DNA of 41,598 nucleotides, taken from positions 1 through 41,598 of the forward strand of contig QBMB01000034.1 of NCBI GenBank assembly GCA_003241965.1, written 5' to 3'. The stretch is from Burkholderiales bacterium. Lineage in GTDB: Bacteria > Pseudomonadota > Gammaproteobacteria > Burkholderiales > Burkholderiaceae_C. Below the pieces are notes generated by a model. It was not told where the DNA came from. It saw nothing but the letters and a program-made list of their open reading frames with translations, and searched no databases. A program made the position numbers and the translations under genes. This document shows positions 34,151-41,598 of the stretch, in pieces (the first letter of the stretch is position 1; each line of letters opens with the position of its first letter).

Positions 34151-36751
34151 TCAGGCGCCCAAACTCTGGTTGCGCAGGTCCGCGTGGCTGAAATGCAAAC
34201 GGCTGAGTTCGTTGGAGAGTTCTCCCGCCGCCAGCTCACAGCCGTCCAGCAGCTCGGCCAGATCGCTCCAGGTGCGCAGGCCTTCGGGGCTGCGCTGCCA
34301 GTTGCTCAGGTCGGGCAGCACCCAGGTGTCGGGGTCGGGCAAGCCCTGGGCCAGCACGGCGTCTTGTGGCGTGGCGCTGTTGGCCAGCTTGGCCAGTCGC
34401 GAGCGCAGCGTCTGCACCACCCAGGCCAGTGAACGCGGGTTGTCGCGGTCCATCACCAGCAGGTCGATCAGGGCCACCATGTCGCGGCGCTGCTGGTACT
34501 GCGCGTGGAAGGTGATGGTGCTGTCGAACAGCGCCACGACCGCCTCAAAACCAGCCTGGTCGTGCACGCAGCCGTGTTCAAGCGCCAGCGAAAGCGCGCG
34601 CGAGAGCGTGATGAGGCGCTCGATGTGCCGGCCCATGGAGAGCAGGCGCCAGCCGTCGTCGTGCACCATGCGGTCGGTCTGTGAACCGGTGATGGCGGCC
34701 AGCAGTTCGCTGGCGTTCTGCAGCGCCGTCATGGCCTCTGCCGTGGCGTATTCGGCGTGGGTCGAGACGGCGGCGCAGTCGCGCGCGAAGGCGGTTTCGG
34801 TGCGCTCGATCAGGTGCCAGTGTTCTTGCGACAGGCGCTCGCGCACCTGGGAAGCGGCGGCCTTGAGCGCGCGCAGATTGAAGCCCACGCTGTGCGACTT
34901 GGTGGCCAATGGATCAGAAGCCTTGGGCGACAGCGCGGCCACCAGGTTGCGCGCGAACATGCGCGGCGATGCGCTGGCGCCCGGGGCTTCGCGGATCACC
35001 AGCGAGTTCTCGGTAGCGGTTGCGGTGAGCCAGGCCATGAGTGGGCGCGAGCTGGGCTCTTCGCCACCCAGGTGGTTGAGCACGATCTGCGCGAGGCGCA
35101 CGCTGTTCTCGGCGCGCTCGGTGTAGCGGCCAAGCCAGAAGAGGTTTTCAGCCGCGCGGCTGGTCACGGGGCGTTTCTGCTGAGCCAGCGCCAGCGTGCT
35201 GGGCGCAGATTGCAGTAGGCTGGTGTGGTCCACCGGGCCTTCGGTGAGCACCCAGCAATCGGCGCTGCTGCCGCCGCGCTGCATGGCGGCAACGAGTTCT
35301 CCGCGCGGTGCCAGGCGCACCAGGCCACCGGGCAGCACGCGCCACGAGCCTTTGCCGTCCGCCAGTGCAAACACGCGCAGCAGGGACGAGCGCGGCATGA
35401 CGCGTTCGCCCGACCAGGTGGGTGTTTGCGACAGCGGCAGCCACGATTGCACGGTGTAGTGGTCGGGGTGGCGCGCCATGCGGCCGGACCATTCATCGAG
35501 TTCGCGCTCGCTCAAGCTCTGGCCCATGGCGGTGTCCAGGCCGGAGCGTGGGTAGGTCGGCTTGATCACGCTGCTCTTGATGATGGGCAGCACTTCGCGC
35601 AAGGCCGCGTCTTCGCCGCACCACCAGGTGGCCAGCGAGGGCATGGCGAGTTCTTCGCCGAACAGATGGCGGCAGATGGCGGGCAGGAAGCCGAGCATGG
35701 CGCTGGATTCAAGCGGGGCCGAGCCGGGCGCATTGGCCAGCAGCAGGTTGCCCGCGCGCAGCACCTGCAGCAGGCCCGGAACGCCCAGGCGCGAGTCGGA
35801 GCGCAGCTCCAGCGGGTCAAGCCATTCGTCGTCCAGCCGCTTGATGAGCGCGTGCACCGGCTCCAGGCCGCTGAGTGTCTTGAGGTACAGGCGCTGGTCG
35901 CGCACGGTGAGGTCGTTGCCCTCCACCAGCGTGAGGCCGAGGTAGCGCGCCAGGTAGGCGTGTTCGAAATAGGTTTCGTTGTACGGGCCGGGCGTGAGCA
36001 GCGCGATGCGCGCGTTCTCGCCTTCGGGCGCCATGCGTTTGATACCGTCCATGAGCGCGCGGTAACTTGCGGCCAGGCGCTGCACCTTCATGCCGGCGAA
36101 GGCCTTGGGGAACTGGCGCGCGATGGCGATGCGGTTTTCCAGCAAGTAGCCCAGGCCCGAGGGCGCCTGGGTGCGCTGGCCCACCACCCACCAGCGGCCG
36201 TCGGGCCCGTGCGCCAGATCAAAGCCCACGATGTGCAGCCAGGTGTCGCCCGGCGGCTTCACGCCCTGCATGGAGCGCAGATAGCCTGGATGGCCCTGCA
36301 CAAGGGCGGCGGGCAGCAGCGCGCGCTTGAGCAGTTCCCGCTCGCCGTAGAGGTCGCCCATGATCGCGTTGAGCAGGCGCGTGCGTTGCAACACACCGGT
36401 CTCGATCTGCGCCCAGTCTTGCGGGCCGAGCAGCATGGGAAAGAGATCCAGCGCCCAGGGCCGCTGCAGCCCGGCGGAGGCATCGGCGTAGACGTTGTAG
36501 GTCACGCCGTTGTCGCGAATCTGGCGCTGCAGGTTGTCGTTGCGGCGGTTCAGATCGGCAAAGCCGTCGGTGCCGATGTGATCGAAGAAGTTGGCCCAGT
36601 GGGGCGCCAGCGCGTCGCTGGTGGACTTGCCGCCGGCGCGAAGTTCGTCGCGGTGGCCCGCATCGGCGGGCACCGACAAAGACAGAGCCCAGTCACCGGG
36701 GTTGTCGGGACTGAGCTCGTCAAATAGGGAGTCGGAGGCGTCGTGGTTCAC
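34151..36751 (-). CDS. Circularly permuted ATP-grasp enzyme fused to an alpha-E domain
   Basis: 866 residues in two parts. Residues of about 60-510 are the circularly permuted type 2 ATP-grasp domain: WALDLFPMLLGPQDWAQIETG, the LENRIAIARQFP helix, LTPGPYNETYFEHAYLARYLG and the SSVIKPTYPRSG loop. Residues of about 530-860 are an alpha-E (all-helical, DUF403-like) domain beginning SRAAENLFWLGRYTERAENSVRL, with repeated motif MGRHIERLITLSR later. The two domains are often separate genes; here they are one polypeptide. ATP-grasp enzymes make amide or peptide bonds using ATP, so a ligase on an unknown substrate is likely. It starts with GTG at 36751; a CATACT hexamer lies 8 nt before it. Cytoplasmic. 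Confidence 0.93.
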   Translation of the reverse strand: MNHDASDSLFDELSPDNPGDWALSLSVPADAGHRDELRAGGKSTSDALAPHWANFFDHIGTDGFADLNRRNDNLQRQIRDNGVTYNVYADASAGLQRPWALDLFPMLLGPQDWAQIETGVLQRTRLLNAIMGDLYGERELLKRALLPAALVQGHPGYLRSMQGVKPPGDTWLHIVGFDLAHGPDGRWWVVGQRTQAPSGLGYLLENRIAIARQFPKAFAGMKVQRLAASYRALMDGIKRMAPEGENARIALLTPGPYNETYFEHAYLARYLGLTLVEGNDLTVRDQRLYLKTLSGLEPVHALIKRLDDEWLDPLELRSDSRLGVPGLLQVLRAGNLLLANAPGSAPLESSAMLGFLPAICRHLFGEELAMPSLATWWCGEDAALREVLPIIKSSVIKPTYPRSGLDTAMGQSLSERELDEWSGRMARHPDHYTVQSWLPLSQTPTWSGERVMPRSSLLRVFALADGKGSWRVLPGGLVRLAPRGELVAAMQRGGSSADCWVLTEGPVDHTSLLQSAPSTLALAQQKRPVTSRAAENLFWLGRYTERAENSVRLAQIVLNHLGGEEPSSRPLMAWLTATATENSLVIREAPGASASPRMFARNLVAALSPKASDPLATKSHSVGFNLRALKAAASQVRERLSQEHWHLIERTETAFARDCAAVSTHAEYATAEAMTALQNASELLAAITGSQTDRMVHDDGWRLLSMGRHIERLITLSRALSLALEHGCVHDQAGFEAVVALFDSTITFHAQYQQRRDMVALIDLLVMDRDNPRSLAWVVQTLRSRLAKLANSATPQDAVLAQGLPDPDTWVLPDLSNWQRSPEGLRTWSDLAELLDGCELAAGELSNELSRLHFSHADLRNQSLGA

Positions 36752-36759
36752 TGCGCTTG

Positions 36760-36765
36760 AGTATG
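36760..36765 (-). promoter_or_regulatory. Possible -10 element for the ATP-grasp/alpha-E gene
   Basis: CATACT on minus, 4/6 consensus, ending 8 nt before the GTG at 36751 without a Shine-Dalgarno sequence. If real, the downstream two genes can be expressed apart from the DUF2126 gene. Confidence 0.3.
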
Positions 36766-36779
36766 CCCGCTGGTCTTTG

Positions 36780-36830
36780 GGCCACGCCCTTCCGGGGTGG
36801 CCGCCTTGTTGCTTCCGTCACACAAGGCGG
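36780..36830. repeat. Two abutting hairpins between the DUF2126 and ATP-grasp genes
   Basis: GGCCAC...GTGGCC arms (36780-36785 and 36797-36802) extended by CCC/GGG around a TTCC loop with one bulged G, then 8-bp perfect arms CCGCCTTG / CAAGGCGG (36801-36808 and 36823-36830) with a 14-nt loop. They share two bases, so they cannot both form fully. No T tract. They could be alternative mRNA folds in the 97-bp gap of the operon. Confidence 0.5.
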
Positions 36831-36848
36831 ACACCCCAGTCTGGACGG

Positions 36849-39800
36849 TCAGTAGCGCAGGTCCAGCGTGGTTGGGAATTCGCGGCTGCTGCTGGCCGGC
36901 TTCACGTCCATGTGGCCAGGGGTGTGCCCCATCTGGAAGAAGCGCGACATGCGACGGCTCTCCGCCTCGTAGGCGTTGATCGGGAAGGTGTCGTAATTGC
37001 GCCCGCCCGGGTGAGCCACGTGGTACTGGCAGCCGCCGAGCGAGCGCTTCATCCAGGTATCGACGATGTCGAAGGTGAGCGGCGCGTGCGACGGAATGGA
37101 GGGGTGCAGGGCCGACGGTGGGCTCCACGCCTTGTAGCGCACGCCGGCCACGTACTCGCCCGCCGTTCCGGTGGTCTGCAGCGGGATGGCGCGGCCGTTG
37201 CAGGTGATCACGTGGCGGCTGTCGTTCCAGCCGCTCACGCGCACCTCGATGCGCTCCAGCGACGAGTCCACATAACGCACGGTGCCGCCGGGCGCGCCTT
37301 CCTCACCCATCACATGCCAGGGTTCCAGCGCGCTGCGCAGGCTGAGTTCGATGCCGCGAGCGGCCACCTGGCCCACCAGCGGGAAGCGGAACTCGAAGTG
37401 CGGGTCGAACCACGCCATGTCGAACTTGTAGCCAAAGTCGGCCAGGTCGGTCAGCACATCTTCAAAGTCCATCTGCACGTAGGTCGGCAGCAGGTAACGG
37501 TCGTGCAGCTCGGTGCCCCAGCGGGTGAGGCGGCCATGCCATGGCTTCTGCCAGAAACGCGAGACCAGGGCGCGCAGCAGCAGCTGCTGCGCAATGCTCA
37601 TGCGAGCGTGCGGTGGCATCTCGAAGGCACGCAACTCCAGCAGACCCAAACGCCCGGTAGGGGAGTCGGGCGAATAGAGCTTGTCGATGCAGAACTCGCT
37701 GCGGTGCGTGTTGCCGGTCACGTCGATCAGGATGTTGCGCAGCGTGCGGTCCACCATCCAGGGCGGCATGTGGTCGCCATAGGTGGTGCGGTTCTTCTCG
37801 ATCTGCGCCAGTGCGATCTCCAGCTCGTACAGCTGGTCGTTGCGCGCTTCGTCCACGCGCGGTGCCTGACTGGTCGGGCCGATGAAGAGGCCGCTGAACA
37901 AATACGACAGCGAAGGGTGGTTGTGCCAGTAGGCAATCAGGCTGCCGAGCAGCTCGGGCTTGCGCAGGAAGGGCGAGTCGGCCGGGGTGGCGCCGCCCAT
38001 CACGAAATGGTTGCCGCCACCCGTGCCGGTGTGGCGGCCATCGGTCATGAACTTTTCGGCGCACAGCTTGGTCTGGTGCGCGGCTTCGTACAGGAACTCG
38101 GTGTGTTCCACCAGTTCGCCCCAGGTGTGGGCCGGGTGGATGTTGACCTCCACCACGCCCGGGTCGGGCGTGATCTGCAGCATTTTCAGGCGCGGGTCGC
38201 GCGGAGGCGGGTAACCCTCCAGCACGATGGTCACGCCCAGGCGCTCGGCCGTGGCCTCCACGGCGGACAGCAGATCGAGGTAGTCCTCCAGGTGCGCCAT
38301 GGGCGGCATGAAGATGTAGAGGTGCTGGATCTTGCCGCCGCCGGCTTTTTCGGCCTTGGGGCCGTTGGAGCGGTGCGGGTCGCGGGCTTCCACGCAGAGC
38401 GCGGTGCGGGTGAGCCAGGCCGCCGACTCGGCGCGCTGCGGGAAGCGCGCAGACAAGGCCTGGGCGGGTGCCGCACCAGGACCGGGCTGGCCAGGGCGCA
38501 AGCCCTCCACCGTCTCTGCATCGGGGTCGAAGTCCGCACCCTGCATCGACACCGTGCCGCCTTCGGCAAAGCCGCCACCCACCTGGTAGGGAGAGACCTG
38601 GTGCTTCACCGTGGCGCCTCGGGGCAACGGGTCGCGCGCGGTGTGCGGGTCCTGCTCAATGTGGTACGGGTAGTCGCCGGCCGAGACCCAGGGCAGCGAG
38701 TCCAACGGCAGGCGGTAGCCCATGGGCGAGTCGCCCGGTATGAGGTACATGCGCTCGTCGCGGAAGAACCAGGGGCCGGTGGACCACACGGTGCCCGAGA
38801 TGCGCGTGTAGTTGCCCGACTTGACCCGGCTCTTGCCGTTGTTGGACAACTCGCCCTCGGGGCCCGAAGCCTGCAACGGCAGCACGTAACCCACCGTGGA
38901 TTCCAGGCCCTGGGTGAACACGCGGCGCAAGCGCGAACGCTCCAGCTCGTCGTCCAGCTTGGCGTCGAACGGGTCCACGTTGACCGGCAGGCGGCGTTCG
39001 CGCCAGAGGTAGTACCAGGTGTCCTCGAAGCCGGGGGTGATGTACTGGGTGGACAGGCCGAGCTTGCGCGCGAGCGCCTGCGTGAAGCGGCGTGCATCGT
39101 CGCTGGTGTAGTGCTTCTCGTCGCGCTCGTCGGCCAGCAGCGCGGGGTTTTGCCAGATGGTTTCGCCATCGGCGCGCCAGAACATCGAGAGGGCCCAGCG
39201 CGGCAACTGCTCGCCCGGGTACCACTTGCCCTGACCCATGTGCACGAAGCCGCCGGCGCCGTATTCAGCGCGCAGGCGGTTCAGCAGTTCGGTGGCATAG
39301 CCGCGTTTGGTGGGGCCGAGCGCGTCGGTGTTCCATTCGGCCGCGTCGCGGTCGCTGGTGGCCACGAAGGTGGGCTCACCCCCCATGGTCAGGCGCACGT
39401 CGTGTTTTTCCAGATCGAGGTCGACCTTCTCACCCAGCGCCACCACGCCGGCCCATTGTTCGTCGGTGTAGGGCAGGGTCACGCGGGGTGACTCGTACAC
39501 GCGCGTCACGCCCATGTGGTGGCTGAACTCCACCTCGCACTCGTCCATGGCGCCTTCCACCGGCGCGGCACTCGATGGCTGCGGCGTGCAGGCCAGCGGC
39601 ACATGGCCTTCACCGGCGAGCAGGCCGGAGGTCGGGTCCAGGCCGATCCAGCCGGCGCCGGGCAGGAACACCTCGCACCAGGCGTGCAGGTCGGTGAAGT
39701 CCTGCTCGGGGCCGTTCGGGCCGTCGACCGATTTCACGTCGGATTTGAGCTGGATCAGGTAGCCCGAGACGAAGCGCGCGGCCAGGCCCATGTGGCGCAG

Positions 39801-40370
39801 GATCTGCACCAGCAACCAGCCGGTGTCGCGGCAGGAGCCGCTGGCCAGCTTGAGCGTTTCTTCCGGCGCCTGCACGCCCGGCTCCATGCGGATGGTGTAC
39901 GCAATGGCGTGCTGCAGTTTCTGGTTCACGTCGACCAGGAAGTCGATCGTGCGGCGCTCGGTGCGGTCCACCGTGGCCAGGTACGCTTTGAGCAGCGGCG
40001 TCACGGGCGCGGTGACCAGATAGGGCTGCAGCTCGAGTTTTTGCGCTTCGTCGTAAGTGAACGGGTAGTTCTCCGCGCGCGGCTCCAGGAAAAAGTCGAA
40101 CGGGTTGTGCACCGCCATTTCCACCACCAGATCGATCGTGACCTTGAACTCGGTGGTGGGCTCGGGGAAGACCAGGCGTGCCTGGTAGTTGGCAAACGGA
40201 TCCTGCTGCCAGTTGATGAAATGTCCCTCGGGCTCGATGCGCTGGGAGTACGACAGCACCTTGGTGCGGCTGTGCGGTGCGGGCCGCAGGCGGACCACCT
40301 GTGGGCCCAGTTTGACGAGCCGGTCGTATCGATAATGCGTGATGTGGCTCAGGGCGACGTGAATGGCCAT
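36849..40370 (-). CDS. Transglutaminase fused to DUF2126 putative amidoligase
   Basis: 1173 residues, the typical size for this fusion. The N-terminal part (1-280) is a transglutaminase-like unit: MAIHVALSHITHYRYDRLV, then Cys180 (ASGSCRDTGWLLVQ), His229 (DLHAWCEVFLPG) and Asp245 (GWIGLDPTSG). The remainder (about 300-1110) is DUF2126, assigned in Pfam as a putative amidoligase and proposed to have a glutamine-synthetase-like fold. Visible segments include LTMGGEPTFVATSD, HMGQGKWYPGEQLPRWALS, GRHTGTGGGNHFVMGGATPAD and MPPWMVDRTLRNILIDVTGN. Both a bond-breaking and a bond-forming active site thus lie on one chain. No signal peptide. No ribosome binding site or leaderless hexamer is clear at 40370. 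Upstream is the divergent comEC region. Confidence 0.95.
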   Translation of the reverse strand: MAIHVALSHITHYRYDRLVKLGPQVVRLRPAPHSRTKVLSYSQRIEPEGHFINWQQDPFANYQARLVFPEPTTEFKVTIDLVVEMAVHNPFDFFLEPRAENYPFTYDEAQKLELQPYLVTAPVTPLLKAYLATVDRTERRTIDFLVDVNQKLQHAIAYTIRMEPGVQAPEETLKLASGSCRDTGWLLVQILRHMGLAARFVSGYLIQLKSDVKSVDGPNGPEQDFTDLHAWCEVFLPGAGWIGLDPTSGLLAGEGHVPLACTPQPSSAAPVEGAMDECEVEFSHHMGVTRVYESPRVTLPYTDEQWAGVVALGEKVDLDLEKHDVRLTMGGEPTFVATSDRDAAEWNTDALGPTKRGYATELLNRLRAEYGAGGFVHMGQGKWYPGEQLPRWALSMFWRADGETIWQNPALLADERDEKHYTSDDARRFTQALARKLGLSTQYITPGFEDTWYYLWRERRLPVNVDPFDAKLDDELERSRLRRVFTQGLESTVGYVLPLQASGPEGELSNNGKSRVKSGNYTRISGTVWSTGPWFFRDERMYLIPGDSPMGYRLPLDSLPWVSAGDYPYHIEQDPHTARDPLPRGATVKHQVSPYQVGGGFAEGGTVSMQGADFDPDAETVEGLRPGQPGPGAAPAQALSARFPQRAESAAWLTRTALCVEARDPHRSNGPKAEKAGGGKIQHLYIFMPPMAHLEDYLDLLSAVEATAERLGVTIVLEGYPPPRDPRLKMLQITPDPGVVEVNIHPAHTWGELVEHTEFLYEAAHQTKLCAEKFMTDGRHTGTGGGNHFVMGGATPADSPFLRKPELLGSLIAYWHNHPSLSYLFSGLFIGPTSQAPRVDEARNDQLYELEIALAQIEKNRTTYGDHMPPWMVDRTLRNILIDVTGNTHRSEFCIDKLYSPDSPTGRLGLLELRAFEMPPHARMSIAQQLLLRALVSRFWQKPWHGRLTRWGTELHDRYLLPTYVQMDFEDVLTDLADFGYKFDMAWFDPHFEFRFPLVGQVAARGIELSLRSALEPWHVMGEEGAPGGTVRYVDSSLERIEVRVSGWNDSRHVITCNGRAIPLQTTGTAGEYVAGVRYKAWSPPSALHPSIPSHAPLTFDIVDTWMKRSLGGCQYHVAHPGGRNYDTFPINAYEAESRRMSRFFQMGHTPGHMDVKPASSSREFPTTLDLRY

Positions 40371-40394
40371 GGGGGGCTTTCAAGGGAGGAAACA

Positions 40395-40520
40395 ATGAAT
40401 CGTCAGGCAAAGGCTTGGCCGTGGGCGCTGGGAGTGATCCTAGCAAGTCTTGCGCCAAACAACGATGACGGCACCGGGGAGCGGGTGATCCGGGGGGCGA
40501 GTGGGAGGCGCCTCTCATGA
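40395..40520 (+). CDS. 41-residue ORF with strong ribosome binding site, overlapping comEC
   Basis: A short ORF preceded by AAGGGAGGA ending 4 nt before the ATG at 40395, the best Shine-Dalgarno sequence in the window. The peptide begins MNRQAKAWPWALGVILASLA and continues PNNDDGTGERVIRGASGRRL with a final Ser. The first half is basic then hydrophobic, like a short signal or membrane anchor. Its TGA overlaps the comEC ATG (ATGA at 40517-40520). Could be a real small protein, a translation-coupling leader for comEC, or chance. Confidence 0.45.
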   Translation: MNRQAKAWPWALGVILASLAPNNDDGTGERVIRGASGRRLS

Positions 40521-41598
40521 TGCCGCTGGCGTTGTTGCCGGGCTGGGTGCTGGGGGTGGCGTTGCAGTTGCAGCAGCCGACCTTGGGGCAGCCTTCGGTG
40601 TACGGACTGCTGCTGTGCGCGGGCCTGGTGCTGGCGCTCGGTGTTCGACGGCTGCGCGCCGGGACCGCCGGGACCGCCGTTGTGGTGGTGGCGTTGCTGA
40701 CCGGCAGCTTGATCGGTTTCGGGCTCACGGGTGCACGCGCCGCCCATTTCGCCAGCCATGCGCTGGACCCGGCGCTGCAAGGCATCGACATCGAACTCAC
40801 GGGGCGCATTGCTTCGTTGCCCCAGCGCATGGCGCAGGGCGAGCGCTTCGAATTTGTGGTGCAGACCGCCACGCGCAACGGGGCTTCGGTGACATTGCCC
40901 GAGCGCATTCAGCTGGGTTGGTACAGCGGTTTCACCGCTGCGCCCGAGGAACCGCTGTGGGAACTCAACCGCCGTGGCCCGGCCCTGCGCGCCGGTGACC
41001 GCTGGCAGTTCACCGTGCGCTTGCGGGCGCCGCACGGCTTGTCCAACCCGCACGGGTTTGACCGTGAGGGTTGGCTCTGGGAACGGGGCATCCAGGCGAC
41101 AGGCCATGTGAAGACCAGCCCGCGCGACCCGGCGCCGCAGCGCCTGGAAGCGAGCCCATGGCCTTCGCTGGACGCGCTGCGGCAGGGGGTGAGCGAACGC
41201 ATTGACGAACGCGTGGCCGATCCGGCGGCGGCGGGTGTGCTCAGCGCCCTGGTGGTGGGTGACCAGTCCGCCATCGACCACGACGACTGGGCGTTGTTCC
41301 GCACCACTGGGGTGGCCCACCTCATGAGCATCTCGGGCCTGCACGTCACCATGTTCGCCTGGCTCGCCACCGCTTTGCTGGCCTGGGGTTGGCGACGCCT
41401 GGCCCCGGTGTGGCCGCAGGCGCTGCTGGCCTTGCCCACGCCGGTGGTGGCCGGTGTCGGTGGCGTGTTTTTGGCCACCGCCTATGCCCTGTTTGCGGGC
41501 TGGGGCGTGCCCGCGCAGCGCACGCTGATCATGCTGGCCGTGGTGGTGGGGCTGCGCCTGGGTGGGCGCCACTGGCCTTGGCCGGTGGTGTGGCTGCT
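40517..41598 (+). CDS. comEC: DNA internalisation protein ComEC/Rec2 (5' part; cut by window)
   Basis: 360 codons open to the right edge, so the C-terminal half is missing (family length usually 750-850). ComEC is the inner-membrane channel that brings single-stranded DNA into the cell in natural transformation. Seen: three N-terminal hydrophobic segments (about 1-80), an OB-fold-like DUF4131 region (about 90-200; TGRIASLPQRM, FEFVVQTATRNG), and the beginning of the competence domain with GVLSALVVGDQSAID, then FRTTGVAHLMSISGLHVTMF, the most conserved ComEC signature. GGGAGG lies about 8 nt before the ATG at 40517 (a second ATG follows at 40520). It overlaps the small upstream ORF. No other competence gene is in the window. 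Confidence 0.93.
   Translation, partial: MMPLALLPGWVLGVALQLQQPTLGQPSVYGLLLCAGLVLALGVRRLRAGTAGTAVVVVALLTGSLIGFGLTGARAAHFASHALDPALQGIDIELTGRIASLPQRMAQGERFEFVVQTATRNGASVTLPERIQLGWYSGFTAAPEEPLWELNRRGPALRAGDRWQFTVRLRAPHGLSNPHGFDREGWLWERGIQATGHVKTSPRDPAPQRLEASPWPSLDALRQGVSERIDERVADPAAAGVLSALVVGDQSAIDHDDWALFRTTGVAHLMSISGLHVTMFAWLATALLAWGWRRLAPVWPQALLALPTPVVAGVGGVFLATAYALFAGWGVPAQRTLIMLAVVVGLRLGGRHWPWPVVWL

Noticed and set aside
36591-39491. 966-codon open frame antisense to the ATP-grasp and DUF2126 genes
   Set aside because: It spans two real genes and their gap; composition is typical of shadow frames (Val, Ala, Gly, His, Arg) with no recognisable motif.
1-41598. Mobile element, prophage, CRISPR array, tRNA or rRNA
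   Set aside because: I found no integrase, transposase, direct-repeat array, cloverleaf-like sequence or rRNA-like stretch; base and codon use look uniform.

Overview
The window looks like chromosomal housekeeping DNA from a high-GC betaproteobacterium, most likely Comamonadaceae and Hydrogenophaga-like. This rests on gene content and order (thrB/DUF2782 divergent from polA; xseB-ispA-dxs; dapA-bamC; parE-parC), the APH-type homoserine kinase, a TakP-like TRAP system, and very strong GC bias at third codon positions that creates long antisense shadow ORFs. The genus is an inference. I see no rRNA, tRNA, CRISPR array, insertion sequence, phage gene or integrase. No stretch over 300 bases lacks a gene.

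Layout. Positions 1-2897 (minus) hold a compact run: DUF2782 protein, homoserine kinase, BPSS1780-type membrane protein and a FecR-domain protein cut by the left edge. polA (3013-5838), a Tat-exported dienelactone hydrolase with a terminator, and a ZIP metal transporter follow on plus. On minus, 7706-13255 carries a Rieske oxygenase, an EamA exporter, a sulfurtransferase and a membrane sensor kinase. Plus genes xseB-ispA-dxs (isoprenoid precursors) lead to a TRAP transporter (substrate-binding protein, terminator, small and large permease) and dut. slyD and roxA diverge from a 14-bp gap, and roxA is followed by an unnamed gene. On minus lie an MFS transporter, a 42-aa membrane peptide gene, a methyltransferase, dapA and bamC. 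parE-parC (topoisomerase IV) and a small membrane protein gene follow on plus, then a lipoprotein and a Rid-family protein on minus.

The most unusual block is 33172-40370 (minus). It holds a transglutaminase fused to a DUF2126 putative amidoligase, a circularly permuted ATP-grasp enzyme fused to an alpha-E domain, and a second transglutaminase. Together these look like an uncharacterised peptide or amide-bond forming and breaking pathway. The right edge holds the start of comEC, preceded by a 41-aa ORF with a strong ribosome binding site.

Two signals cut across the genes. First, nine genes have a -10-like hexamer ending only 5-8 nt before the start codon, with no Shine-Dalgarno sequence, which predicts leaderless mRNAs. 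Second, in the slyD/roxA gap one 10-bp palindrome supplies the -10 hexamer on both strands, each 6 nt from its ATG. Short perfect inverted repeats in the parE/MFS gap and the TRAP leader are operator candidates.
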